This document shows positions 1-11,014 of a stretch of DNA of 64,000 nt, piece by piece; within the stretch, counting starts at the first letter, position 1, and each line of letters begins with the position of its first letter. The notes under the pieces were generated by a model. The model made no database searches, was not told the origin of the DNA, and was given only the letters and a program-made list of their open reading frames with translations. Source of the DNA: Venturia oleaginea (lineage: Eukaryota > Ascomycota > Dothideomycetes > Venturiales > Venturiaceae); assembly GCA_013176395.1 (NCBI GenBank), contig JABMLP010000035.1, positions 124,001-188,000 on the forward strand. The letters run 5' to 3'. Made by a program: the position numbers and the translations under genes.

Positions 1-18
1 GCTGCGAGGCATAAGCCG

Positions 19-897
19 TCATAGGTCTACGTCAATAGAAGATTTGTCCACAATGTTTAGTAATCTTGGCCACGGTCCATTTTCTTCGTCCTCTATCCGT
101 TTCTCCATCTCCGCCCTGATCTTCTCCTCGCTCCATTCTTCGTTGCCCCCTCTAGATATGAGTTCGTTCTCTGGCCACCGGATGTCTCTACTAGCCAGAT
201 AAGGCTTCAAGTCCAGCTGTTTCATAGCCCTGTGAAAGCGTCCGGCTTTCCCTTTGGTGAGCTGCAGAAGAGAAGGGTCAATAAAGCTTCCCACCCGTGA
301 TTCAAAGGTGCTATATGTATAATCCATGCCTAGAGTCTGCAAAGGGGTGGCAGGAGGAAGGATGAGATATCCCTGAGTGATGCATTCCAGGTCATCAGCC
401 ATTTGAGGAAGATGCTCCGACCAGGGCGGACATTGTCTAGCAAAATCAAGATCCAGTCCAAACTTGGATTTGACAAGAGAACGATAGCACTCCCACGGTA
501 GGTCCTCCCAAATAGCCACCTGGTTCTTGCAGTCCTGGTTTGTGGCGTCGCAGTCTTCCCGAGTTGATCCTTGCACAGGCATGTCTATGTGTTGGCACCG
601 TGAATCAGCACAGGCGAGTGCCCGATTCAATCGTTCGTCTTGGTAGTCCCACTCCTTCCAAAGCATCTCTTTGATGATTGCCTCGATAATCTCGACTGGA
701 AGTTGGGTAATGGTAGAGCCATTGCGATAATTCTTGATTAGTCGTAAGGTTGTGGCCGCCGATTCGATGGATCTGATGGCTTCGACGCTTGCTACGAGGC
801 GAGTATAGCTAACTGGTACGGCCCATTTCAACTCTGAAGTTATGGCATGTTTCATTTCGGGCAGACCGCGTGGGAAAATCGAAAATCGAGCGTTCAT
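19..897 (-). CDS. F-box-like fungal protein, paralog A
   Basis: Single open frame of 292 aa; the ATG at 897 is the first, and a second ATG at 855 fits the paralog at 13.0-13.9 kb better. Residues about 60-75 read TITQLPVEIIEAIIKEML, which resembles the short F-box helix (LP.EI...I) common in fungal F-box/LRR-like proteins. The C-terminus has a block from RFHRAMKQLDLKP to GPWPRLLNIV that recurs in the gene at 13043-13897 (RFKKAMKKLGLHP ... GEWPKLLSI). No signal peptide or membrane segment is seen. If the F-box is real, the family role would be as a substrate adaptor in SCF ubiquitin ligases, but the substrate is unknown and the match is only to the motif. The two copies lie 12 kb apart, which suggests an ectopic or old tandem duplication. 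Confidence 0.6.
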   Translation of the reverse strand: MNARFSIFPRGLPEMKHAITSELKWAVPVSYTRLVASVEAIRSIESAATTLRLIKNYRNGSTITQLPVEIIEAIIKEMLWKEWDYQDERLNRALACADSRCQHIDMPVQGSTREDCDATNQDCKNQVAIWEDLPWECYRSLVKSKFGLDLDFARQCPPWSEHLPQMADDLECITQGYLILPPATPLQTLGMDYTYSTFESRVGSFIDPSLLQLTKGKAGRFHRAMKQLDLKPYLASRDIRWPENELISRGGNEEWSEEKIRAEMEKRIEDEENGPWPRLLNIVDKSSIDVDL

Positions 898-1033
898 CTG
901 GACTCACTCCGTCGTAGTTGGGTCGGTGGTATCGATTCTGTGTTGAAATAGTCTTGGGAACTGTAGGAGAATATCGGGTTATCTACCCAGCCTATCCGCC
1001 AGTCAAAGCGATCCGCCAGTCAAAGCGAAAGTC

Positions 1034-1408
1034 CTACTTCTTTTCCCCTTCCGTCTCAAACTCAACGGGCAGATTCATGCCAATCCTCCTCGCAGACAAC
1101 CTAACCCTCTCCCCATCATTCATATTCATACCTGGATTATACCGTTCCACCAGCGTAGCATACGTCCTCTGTGCCTTCAAATATTGCACAAATTGTTCCG
1201 TGACTTGTAGGTGATGATGTATTGACTCCTTCTCTGTTGCGGCGGAGGAGTTCTGAAGCGAGTGCCGCAGTCTGTGTTTGATTGGTGTGGGGTGTGACAG
1301 GTGGGATGGTTTGGAGTTCTTGGGGACGGCAGCGGTGGCTGTTGTTGTGCCTGGGATGGGGAGTTCGCGGAGGAGACGGCGGTAGAGGGATTTGATTTGG
1401 TGGGACAT
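1034..1408 (-). CDS. FMC1: FMC1-like ATP synthase assembly factor (LYR-motif family)
   Basis: Intronless 124-aa ORF. The N-terminus has SLYRRLLREL, the L-Y-R tripeptide followed by hydrophobic/basic helix residues that defines LYR-motif mitochondrial proteins. The C-terminal half (VERYNPGMNMNDGERVRLSARRIGMNLP) is the conserved block of fungal Fmc1, which helps Atp12 assemble the F1 sector of ATP synthase in the mitochondrial matrix. The middle (residues 20-60) is low in complexity and variable, as in the family. Length is normal. It is transcribed divergently from the EngB-type GTPase gene, with 218 bp between the two start codons. Recognition is from memory of the family, so symbol confidence is moderate to high. 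Confidence 0.8.
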   Translation of the reverse strand: MSHQIKSLYRRLLRELPIPGTTTATAAVPKNSKPSHLSHPTPIKHRLRHSLQNSSAATEKESIHHHLQVTEQFVQYLKAQRTYATLVERYNPGMNMNDGERVRLSARRIGMNLPVEFETEGEKK

Positions 1409-1626
1409 TGCGGCTGATCGATTGGGGCTTGATGGTGGTGGTGAAGATGGTATGGGATGGTGGAGGAGGGACTCTAGAGGTGATGGTGGAGGAGGGACTC
1501 TCTCGTAGGTGATGGTTTGGCCGCACTCGTGATGAACTTTTTGGTGAACTTATTGGATTTCATACTGCGGATTATTTCTCGATTTTACGACCAAGCCACC
1601 CTCGTTTCATAGGAAGACCGAATACA
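1409..1626. promoter_or_regulatory. Shared divergent promoter with 20-bp direct repeat
   Basis: The 218-bp spacer between the divergent FMC1 and EngB-like start codons holds no ORF of its own. It contains a G-rich 20-bp direct repeat, GATGGTGGAGGAGGGACTCT, at 1456-1475 and again at 1482-1501 (26-bp period). Both genes must draw core promoter elements from here. The repeat could bind a regulator or be neutral; nothing in the sequence decides it. Confidence 0.5.
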
Positions 1627-2737
1627 ATGGCATTACTGAAGCCTTTGTCAATATGCTCTCTCCCATTAATCCGAAGACTCTCAACTATTGTCGACACACC
1701 CACTCTCAGCACAGCAGAAGTCCTTCGCTCTCTAAACATCTACAACGAAACCCCCGACCCCAACGAAGCCCAACTCGACTACGCCTATCATTATTTCACG
1801 TCTCAATCCCCGCAATTCCTCTTCGGAACCTCCAAATTTCGCGAATTTCCTGATTCTACCTCGCCAGAAATAACCTTTCTCGGTCGCTCAAACGTAGGCA
1901 AATCTTCGCTGCTCAATGCTCTGTTCAATCGCCCCAATGATCGATTGGCGTATGTTAGTAAGAGACCTGGTCGGACGAGGGCTATGAATGCATTTGGGAT
2001 TGGCGGAGCGAGTGTGGGTGGTAGGAAGCGACATGTGAAACCCGGAATGAGCTTAGAGATGATGGCGGATGATGGGGTAGCCCTGAAGAAGGGGAGCGTG
2101 ATGCGCAACTTCATTGGAAGAGGTGGCTTGGTCGTCGTTGATCCGCCTGGATATGGACATGGGAGTAGGGAGGAATGGGGAAAAGAGGTTGTAAAGTATT
2201 TGCAAATGAGGAAACAGTATGTTCAGGCACAATTTGATGTTTGTAAATGTTTGCTAACAATGTCTAAGACTACGGAGGGCTTTCCTGCTCATTGACGCCG
2301 AACATGGTGTCAAAGCCTCAGATCAGCATATACTCGATATCCTACAAGAGGCCGGTACACCACATCAAATCATCCTCTCCAAATCTGATAAACTCATCTA
2401 TCCTACCGCAAAAGCTCCCAGCCCCGAAAAGATACAGCAACGTATCGAGAAGCTACACGGAATCGCACAGAAAGTTCGGGAAATAATCATTCCCAAGGGT
2501 AAGAGAGGGAATTTCGTCTTGAACGATATTATATGCTGCAGTTCTGAGAAAACACTGGAGAGAGGCAGGATGATTGGCATGGATGAGGTTCGGTGGGCTG
2601 TTCTTCAAGCTACCGGATTGCAGTGTGATGCCGATGGAAAAAGAGGGAAGCTTGAGCAGTTGGCCAAAATTGATGAAGCTGCCATTGATGAGGATGGCAT
2701 GGTTAGCTGGGAGGCTATGACGGGTGCTTCCAGATGA
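1627..2737 (+). CDS. EngB/YihA-type mitochondrial GTPase
   Basis: Two exons, 1627-2216 and 2269-2737; the 52-bp intron has a GTATGT donor, GCTAAC branch site and AAG acceptor. The product is 352 aa. It carries a P-loop GRSNVGKSS (about 86-94), G2-region RPGRTRA, a DPPGYG G3 motif (about 172-177) and an SKSDK G4 motif after the intron. These are the signatures of the TrmE-Era-EngA-EngB-Septin GTPase branch, EngB/YihA type (human GTPBP8; Mrx8 in yeast). The N-terminus is basic and hydroxylated (LIRRLST), as expected for mitochondrial import. Known members act in large ribosomal subunit assembly, here presumably of the mitoribosome. An insertion rich in Gly/Lys sits between G2 and G3. It is paired head to head with FMC1. 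Confidence 0.9.
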
Positions 2738-2959
2738 TCTTCCACTCCAATGTTGGAGTCCTACGACTTCGGACAAGAACATGCCCATATGGATATTTTC
2801 ATTGGAACCGCGATACTCGATCTTATCGACATATTCTCCATTACATCACATTCGGCTAAATCGTTAGCGTGGCGGAATTGGCTGCGACCTCGGTCAAGGT
2901 TATCTCTTCCCTCGCCCTCCTCATCAACACCAATTCTGCAGCTCAGAATCATCAACAAC

Positions 2960-4118
2960 ATGGAAAAGATTGATCCAACAAAGATCGGCTTTCTCGACCT
3001 GCCACGAGAAATCCGTGACATCATCTATGCACAGGTTCTACCCACAAGCGAAGCACTGTCCATCAAAGAGCAACGTTCCCCTTTCGATCCCGAAGACGAC
3101 CAGAAAATCATAGACATCACCGGTACCTCCTCAATTGAGCTTAGATACACGGAAGTACGGTCCAACCTCGTTTTCGCCAGCAAACTCGTTCATGTGGAGC
3201 TACTGAATGTCTTCTACCAATCATGCAAGTTCGAGTTCGTTTCAGAGAGCATACTCACCGACCACCTGGGCAAGTTTTGCTCGAACGAAGTCACCGATAT
3301 GGTCAAATACAGAGTCGCTACGGCAATCGGAACTTTGGGGGGCGTATCACTCTGGATCAAGCGGCTTGAATTCCGAGTCAATTACCTCAGCGCAGCTTCT
3401 ATGTTCTGGTTGTGCCAGCACGGTGTTCCGGAACTTCAACGAACGTTTCCTCACCTCAAGGAAGTCACTATTGGCTTCAGGAGCATAACCAACTTTGCGT
3501 ACCTCCATGGCCATGCTCTTGCGCGATATACCAACGGAGACATTACAAACGTGTCTGCCTTTCCAGACCTTCAACCGAAGGAAGAGTTTGCTGCCACTTT
3601 TGATGGTATTGTCAAGGATTTATGGGGCAATGAGCTTCGACAAGTACGTAGCGACATCTATAGCAAACATCATGAGAGTCTTACTAATGGTTGGATGGAT
3701 GGATGGATTCAATACACCCATCGGGCCAGTATGGCTCCAGAGGGACACTACCGATTGTCTATTATACATTGTCTCCAACTGTCAACCGTACTAATGGTAC
3801 TGACAGCCAAACCCGCCGAAGTACCCAGATATTCTACACATCAAGACCCGCGCCTTCGAATCATCATCGGATGAACAGGGAGGAGAGCCAGAAATCGTAT
3901 TGACCGTGGTCACGCTCACTCACTGGAAGCGTATCTTCAAGGCCATGGAAGGTAACGCGCCAAATGCCAAGCAGCCCATTTATGGAAATGAGGGTAAATG
4001 GGACGTTCGTGCCTGGAAACTTCTCAAAGAGATTATCAGACCGAGTTGGGGTGTGCGCGAAGAGGACATGGAAGGTCCGATCAACTGGGGCATTGTCAGA
4101 CCAGCGCCTCGTGGATGA
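2960..4118 (+). CDS. F-box-like/2EXR-type fungal protein
   Basis: Exons 2960-3643 and 3807-4118 give 331 aa. The 163-bp intron runs from GTACGT to TACTGACAG and the junction is in phase 0. The N-terminus has GFLDLPREIRDIIYAQVLP, a clear F-box-like helix as in fungal proteins that begin with an LP.EIR..I motif. The rest is alpha/beta without motifs I recognise, ending in a conserved-looking WGVREEDMEGPINWGI block. An in-frame ATG exists at 2750, but it lies only 13 bp past the GTPase stop and precedes low-complexity residues, so I prefer the ATG at 2960. The gene follows the GTPase on the same strand. Function is not assignable beyond a possible ubiquitin-ligase adaptor. Confidence 0.7.
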
Positions 4119-4259
4119 GCGTTCTGTTATGAGGTTATCACATTGGGACAGTCTTTGCTCATCGAACCTCTCCAGATATGCGCTGGCTTATTTTCAGGCA
4201 GTGAATGGAAAGCATCAGTACTCCTTGTCGTTGGGACATATCTAAAAATTAAGCAGGAC

Positions 4260-5110
4260 CGGCTTCTATCGCTTTCCGTATACGACTTTAATGACTGGGC
4301 GGAACTCACAGGACTCGAATCCGATAGCAGAGATCCGGCCGTTTATTAAATCCGTGAAGAAAGCGATAGAAGCGGGTTCTGTTTGCTCCTTGGCTATGTA
4401 CCCGTTTTTGAGGTGGGATAGTACTACACCATACCGTTTCGCAATATCATTAAGCACCTTGGGTGCAATTTGGTGGCGGGATCAAATAAGTGCTGATCGA
4501 GCGATAGGCTGGCTCTTGTCCAAATCCTATCTCCGCTCTTCTCTTTCAGATCCCTCAGCTCCAAAAGCCATGTCGATGAAATAACTCATTCGGTTGTGTG
4601 CTTCCGAAATAATGTGCACATCGGGTGAAGTAAGCAAAGGGCAATATTTGACCCCTCTGACGCTAACTCGATCTCTCCACTTTATTGCCGCTGACCTTGA
4701 GGGCTGCTTCAGCCTCATTAAGGGCTTGCTTGTGATCAGGCTGAATCAATCTGCATGCCATTTGGCGTCGTTCTGGTCAACTCTATCGCCTATTCGCTAG
4801 AATAGACGAGTTCGCTGCTCTGATCAAAAGTGCGTATATCTTTAATCGACATCGCTCGCTTTCTGCCAATTCTTGAAAATCAAATCCTACATCAGATCTG
4901 CTCCATCGACTTTTCAGTGCAGCGTCATTGGCTACTCCTAGCCTCTCAGGATGTTGATTATAGATAAGAGCTGGTTCCTATGATGTTATCAACGCCAAAC
5001 GATGTACAAGATCTGACTCAACAGCACGACAAAGGAGTCGAGATGTGTTCGCTCTATGAGGGTACAAAGTCTGACCATTCTACTGTAGGTTCGTTAGGAT
5101 CGAAATGTGG
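4260..5110 (-). pseudogene. Decayed coding region, family unknown
   Basis: On the minus strand, 4718 down to 4266 reads as one frame interrupted by only two stops near 4500-4530; it includes stretches such as SPDVHIISEAHNRMSYF and KEQTEPASIAFFTDL. Further upstream (about 4690-4760 and 5070-5110) other minus frames give gene-like stretches such as QALNEAEAALKVSGNK and DPNEPTVEWSDFVP. Residue composition looks like protein, not noise, but no continuous gene can be drawn. I read this as an old gene broken by stops and indels. No family recognised. Confidence 0.3.
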
Positions 5111-5675
5111 GGAATATACTACTATCTATTCCTTTTTAAGATGTAAGTTGTTTTTCTAAGTAGGAGTTTCGACTGCGAATGCACTGAAACTGAAGTGGAA
5201 GCATGGCAAGACTACGGCAACTTGGATATCGTTTTCGTTACACGAGCTAGAGCACTTGTACACATGCAGATTTGCTATGAACAAAAATAGCAGCTGACCA
5301 TCCATGCTAATCGCAACTCGCAAAATTCGAGACTCCATGCGGGAAACCTGGCCAGATCTGAACAAGGTGACAATGGTCAAACAGAAGAACAGAGGACATA
5401 GATTGACACTCGGTATACGCGCATGCTCTTCTCACAATCTGGTTACCTAGCAAGGGGAAAACGCTTTACCCCACAGACGGCGAAGCTCCAGCTGCGACCC
5501 AGCGTTGGCTGACAGCAGTCGCTTTACAAAAGATTGCCATTTCTCTGAGATTGACGAGCCAATTTGCTTTTGTCAGGGGAAACTCGGGGAAGCCAAAGCG
5601 AGTGCGAAATTTGGGTGCAAGCAATCCATTTGTCATTGCGTTTGCCAATAACGTAGATCTTCGCAAATCACTAAG

Positions 5676-6562
5676 ATGCAGTGTATAGAACTTCCTGCAG
5701 AATACCCTCCTCTAGACAAGGAGATTGACATTCTGATCCCATTACATTTCATAAAACATCCGAGACGAGACCTTACCCCTAACAACTGGTCCGTAGGCAT
5801 GGCATGGTCTCTGGTGTGGGACAAAACTAACGACGATTTAATGGAACTTCTGGCACGCGAAGGCGTGAATTATGCCTCCAAAGGCTACTATCGAGGGTCT
5901 GAATGAATTGGAGCTAGACTACAGCAGCGACATTCCCGGCCATGACTACATCTAGATAGATTTAGATGCCACCGACAAGGACGCGTGGAAGCGAACTCAC
6001 AAGGATGCCGTCAACATTGTGAAAAATCGTTTCATAGGCATTCCCTTCCCACATCCGCCTATACGCTACAATTGCGCCAACAGCCATGACGTTTGCTTTC
6101 GGTGGTGAGCCTACTGAATGAGAGATTTACAAGTCCACTCCTGAGATGCGCCAAACTGGGCTCCACATCATCAACGAGAAGAAGAAAATTGGGCTCACGG
6201 CCTTCAGAGAGTACAACAAGCGGCCTTGTATGGGGCAAGGCATATGCCTTGCAGGCGAGTTCACGAAGGTGCCTGATCGCGGCACAAGAGGCTTTTATGT
6301 CCAATTGGTCGATCCCGACACCAACGAGTACCTGGATGGAGTGTATGGCGTGATATGTGGACATGTAATATAGCCTGGATGGGACAAGTCGGAACGGGAG
6401 GTGGACACAGGAAATCCTATTCGGGGTCTAGCGGAAAGGGACCATGTTTATATAGACCTCGCCCGTCGTGATCGAATTGCACATTATGAGGCCGAGATGA
6501 AATTTTTCAACGAGAAGAAACAATCAAGGCAGTTTCAACGGGATCCTCACGCAGAGGGATAG
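5676..6562 (+). pseudogene. Frameshifted relic gene, family unknown
   Basis: Three successive plus-strand reading frames make up this relic. Positions 5676-5906 are open. From about 5890 to 6090 the next frame continues (GHDYI, a TAG, then DLDATDKDAWKRTHKDAVN). From 6122 to 6562 the third frame runs through a single TAG at about 6371 (REYNKRPCMGQGICLAGEF ... DHVYIDLARRDRIAHYEAE) to a terminal TAG. The pattern of two TAG codons and two frame changes with protein-like sequence throughout indicates a gene that has lost function. No domain recognised. Confidence 0.4.
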
Positions 6563-7177
6563 AGACAGGCTCGGACAAGATGAGACTCACAGAGTTGGGA
6601 TGTTGGCTGGTCTTATTCTGTTCTCGGCGATTGGTCAATCCGCACTATCCAACATGATTGTATATGAAGCCTATCTAGAACAGAAATTCGTACCCACGGC
6701 TGGATCTTTGGGAAATCTTGACCATTAGACGTTCGAAGAGCCGTGGACTTGTACTGAATTCTTTTAACGCAACAGTATTCCAACACCGAACAGAATTTCG
6801 AGTGAGCTCTGCAATCAGTTTTATATCGTTTTATATCGTTTTAAACGAGATCCCTTACTGTTGATATGTCACACTTCTGTCACAGGTATCGGTGGTCTTG
6901 ACGAGATGGAAGTGAGGGGTAATCTTCGACTCCATCTCTCAACACGAATCTCCATCATAACTCATCATCCGTCTTCGTTCAAAGTCTTGATTCCTTTAAA
7001 GTTATTTCTTGTTTTCGACAACCTACCTCGTCAGTCCGAAGTCTTCGGCTCCCCTGAGTTTTCTCACATCGATTCTGCGCTCGAAAGAATAGCGAGCAAA
7101 CATATCAGCATTCTTGATCACACGAATACAGGGCACCTTTCTATCGCCTTTCATCGATCGCATCTAGCTGTCTACAC

Positions 7178-9205
7178 ATGGATGAACCTGACCAGCCTGT
7201 CGTGCCTCCGCACCTGTGTGAGAATTGTCTGGTGGAGCCGTGGTCTGGGGAGCAGATACGAAGTCTTCTTGAAAAGAGCGAGAGAGAGCAGAGTTTTGAA
7301 TATCGAGTTCGGCAATCCCAACTTCAAAAGGGGGCTGATCAATCATGTTGGTGGTGTTCTATGCTTCATAACCCTGCTAGCAAAGAAGGCGAGGACAGTC
7401 TGTTGAGGGTATTATGTTCAATGTCTTCCGATTGCGGGCTCAAGGCCTGTGGAATTAGTCCACGAAAGAACCTTTGGTTGTTTTTTGGTGTCTCTGACAA
7501 ATACGACATTCCTCTTAAGCGTGGCAATCTAGGCTTGTATACTGTGCACCGTGAGTATCAATGCTATTATCCGATCTATGGTCTCTGATACGTCCTAGCT
7601 TTCGATTACTCTGGAACAAACTTTATAACTGAGTACGGCGAAGACGTTGACAGCGCTGTTGGCATTGACACAGACCTAGTGCTCAGATTGTTTGCGTCTT
7701 GTCTCAGCTCACACGAAGGATGTATAACATCTCGTCTTCTGGCCGCAACTGTGTTGGCGTCAATGGAGTCTGTACCTGAGGTACCGACTCGACTGATCGA
7801 TGTTTTACCAGACGCCTCAAACACATCTCGAGTGCGTCTCCACAAAGGAGTCTCTACGGAGGTCGCTGGTCATGGATACCTGACACTATCCTATCGATGG
7901 GGCGGTCCACAGCATTTGATCTTGCAAAAATCATCCCTACAGCAATTTCTGCATGGAATTGTGCTGTCTGACCTACCTCTTGGACTACAAGATGCTATCA
8001 TCCTCACTCGCCGGCTTGGATATCGCTTCCTCTGGATCGATGCTTTGTGTATATTACAGGATGACATCGATGATAGAAACAGGGAAATCTCCAAGATGCA
8101 AGCGTACTATCGCAATGCGGACATGACTATACAACCATCCGGAATGAAGTCAGTCTCCGAAGGGTTCTTGGGTCCCAAACGAGACCCTGCATCGTGGGCA
8201 AACTTGAGCCCGCCATATGCTCCTCCAATCGAAATCAAGATCACAGAACATGAGGGAGAGACCATCAGCGTGATTTTGGCTCTGGCTTCTTCGCTCAATG
8301 AGTACACGGCTGATAGAGAACCACTAAACAGCAGAGGCTGGGTACTGCAAGAGCGGTTGCTAAGCCCAAGAGTCCTGATTCTCCCTTCGGTTGGCGGCTT
8401 CATTTTTCAATGCGAAAGTCATGAGCAGCATGATGGGAGAATGTTCTACGCTACGAAGGACAGATGCCTTTATCGATTACCACTACATCCAGGAATAGCT
8501 TACCACGAATATGAAGCCAAAGATGCCCATATGGCCTGGTTGCATATTCTGGAAGACTATAGCTGGCGAAAATTGAGTGATCCTGCAGACAAGCTCGTCG
8601 CTATATCCGCACTCGCAGAACTGTTTGCAACCCGTTATGGTGCTCAACTTGGAACATACATGTTTGGTCATTGGAGCAATTTCTTGCACGTTGATCTCAA
8701 TTGGTTCTTTATTTACCCTGTCGCCAAACTGAAAGTAGATCGAGCCCCGTCTTGGTCATGGGCATCTGTAGATAATACACTCTACTTTAGACAACTCACA
8801 AGAAGCCAATTCCTCACTGCTACCTCCGACTTTCTTAGGATCCAAAGACATTTGCTCGACCCTGCCGCGCCAGAACGACTCGTCGTAGAAGTTATGTTGA
8901 TAGCTCTTCGACTATCGCCCACACTAGACAACGCAGGTCGATTTTCATGTTGTTTTGAACAATCTTCTCAGAGTCCGACGATGTTCGGTGAGGGTTATCC
9001 TGATTGTGCTGAAGAGAAGGTGGTCGAGAGGACGGAGACATATCTTGTCCCACTAGACCCGGGTTATTCGGGAGTGGAAGGCCTGATCGTGAAAAAGACA
9101 GGTTTGGGCACTTATCGGCGCATTGGATTCTTCATGGATCGTAATGAATCACCTTTGATCGAAATCATCCGCAGTACAAAGAAACAGGTCATCACACTCG
9201 TTTGA
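7178..9205 (+). CDS. HET-domain (heterokaryon incompatibility) protein
   Basis: Exons 7178-7550 and 7599-9205; the 48-bp intron has a GTGAGT donor and a CCTAG acceptor, and the phases agree (1/2). The product is 659 aa. The HET domain is clear: LTLSYRWGG, then RRLGYRFLWIDALCILQDD with EISKMQAYYRNADMTI, and later a RGWVLQERLLSPRVL block. HET-domain proteins trigger regulated cell death when incompatible fungal cells fuse; many genomes also carry dozens of orphan copies. The N-terminal 200 residues include a C-x2-C and a SCWWCSML motif and are variable in this family. The C-terminal 250 residues show no partner domain I recognise. It stands alone, flanked by decayed DNA, which is usual for these fast-evolving genes. 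Cytosolic; no signal or membrane segment. Confidence 0.9.
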
Positions 9206-9521
9206 AGAGTCGCAAGAATTGATTGGAGAACTGAGTGTTCGGGTAGGCGGGTTGTCCTGGACTTTTGATTCCCTTGCTAGGTGTTTCTAGGACATTTTCG
9301 TTCTTTAAAGATCTCACTTCACGAGGTCGCGAAGTTTTGGGTTTCTCCTTGGGTTTCTCCGTTCGGAGAGTTGGGTTTGACCTTTGGAGTGTTAGCTTCG
9401 GATCCATTCCTTCGGTTCTGGTCATTCTTTCTTGGGTATTCTGTGTGTGCAGGACTTCTTTTGGTTCTTTATCACTCTCGTTTGGTTATGGTTATGGTTC
9501 TGATTTGTTTATGTTTGGCAT

Positions 9522-10126
9522 TTGGTGCTGACGTTCTTGCACCGAACGATTTTGGCTTTTGAGATGAGATTCCGAGCAGTTACCGGTCGCTTTAAATTAA
9601 TCCACAACGTCCTCATTTTGAGTCGCGGCACCCATAATTATCATGTGCAAATCATAGCCTCGAAGAGAACAAACCCAACAACTGGACAGATTACTACAAG
9701 TTCTAACGTCCCTGCTCGCGCACAACCTCCCTGCGTCTACGATAACAATTTGCGCCCGGTCTCCAAAGAAACACTCAAGCCTAACAGTCTCAACGACGAA
9801 GAAATCCAAAAGACCTACGTACTATTAGGCTCTCAGCCTAATTCATACCCAAACCAAAGATAACAGCCTTTGAAAGCCCTAAAGATACTCCCATCGCTGC
9901 AAGCACCACTAATATTCAAGACGCACAAATCAACCAGCGCACCGCATCCCCCCACTTCACCCCCTGCAGAGAAAAAGAACAATAACCTTATAATAGCGGA
10001 CTCGGCACAGCCTTCGCCTCAACCTGGGATAAACTCGACGACCAACTCAGTATTCTCTTTGGGAAATTCGCCATCGGTATCAATCGGATTATTTGTAACC
10101 TCGCAGATCCCGCCCTATCCTCTTAA
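9522..10126 (+). pseudogene. Possible decayed gene, family unknown
   Basis: An open stretch to 9863 is followed, two frames over, by a stretch from 9860 to a TAA at 10124 with one internal TAA near 9983. The second part reads like protein (ITAFESPKDTPIAAS, then TWDKLDDQLSILFGKFAIG). Either an intron or frameshift plus stop separates them; the internal stop argues for decay. The rest of 9206-11014 is T-rich or mixed sequence in which I see nothing. Confidence 0.25.
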
Positions 10127-11014
10127 ACTGCCCAGGAATAAACCCTACAGCCTCCTAATACATAACTTCCACTTCCCCCTCTCCATCTCCTCAACTCTAT
10201 TAAAATACAACAAGAGTAATCCTTCTCAATCACCGGATCATCATTTCTGATCTTCCCAGACTGATAAATCCGTAATCAAGTAACAGTTATTGTAGCTCAG
10301 TACTAATGTTTCCCCACACCCCTGAAATTGCAGGTTGGCTACGTAATAAGCCGCTGATTGGGCGCCCATTATAACCATCGAAATGGAGGTGTTTGCGGAG
10401 ATCGAGGGGGTTCTAGGTCTGGGAAGTCCAGGAGAACTTTCAATCTGTGGGCTGGTTTCTGTGGACAGATTGTGTTGCTTGATGAAACCATAGCACTCGT
10501 AGGACAGAAATGAGACGTTGAATAGAGTTTCAAATAAATTGTTCACTGATGTTTCGACTCGCTGGAATATATTTGATGTATTCTAAAAGGACAAATGGGC
10601 ACCCTGGGCTTTGAAGGTGGATAGCTGAAAGCGATAGCTGTTAGCTGACTAGTACACACATAAAGCTTTGTTGTATGCTTGGTGAAGCGTCACGTTTCTG
10701 GATAGGAATAGAGAAGGTGAAGAAGAGTGTGTGTCATTTATCAAACCCTAGTATTAACCCAGTCTACCCGCAAACGCCGTGCCAAAAACTTGGGAGATAT
10801 GCCGAATTTATCTGAAGTGTAACAACACAAAGTATGAATTCAATGAGTGACTGCATAACCCTCGAACTGAGTGGAAAATAAGGGCTATCTATACAAAGAG
10901 AGTGTACTGACGTAGGTTCTGACACCGCAGAGATACCGAGCAAACAAGAGTGAGAACAAACAGATTTGAAACGACTTTGAAACCGTTGGTGTTACCACCA
11001 TATTGCAACAGAAT

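Noticed and set aside
9265..9562. Phe/Leu/Val-rich plus ORFs
   Set aside because: T-rich repetitive DNA (TTGGGTTTCTCC units), not a membrane protein; no supporting motif.
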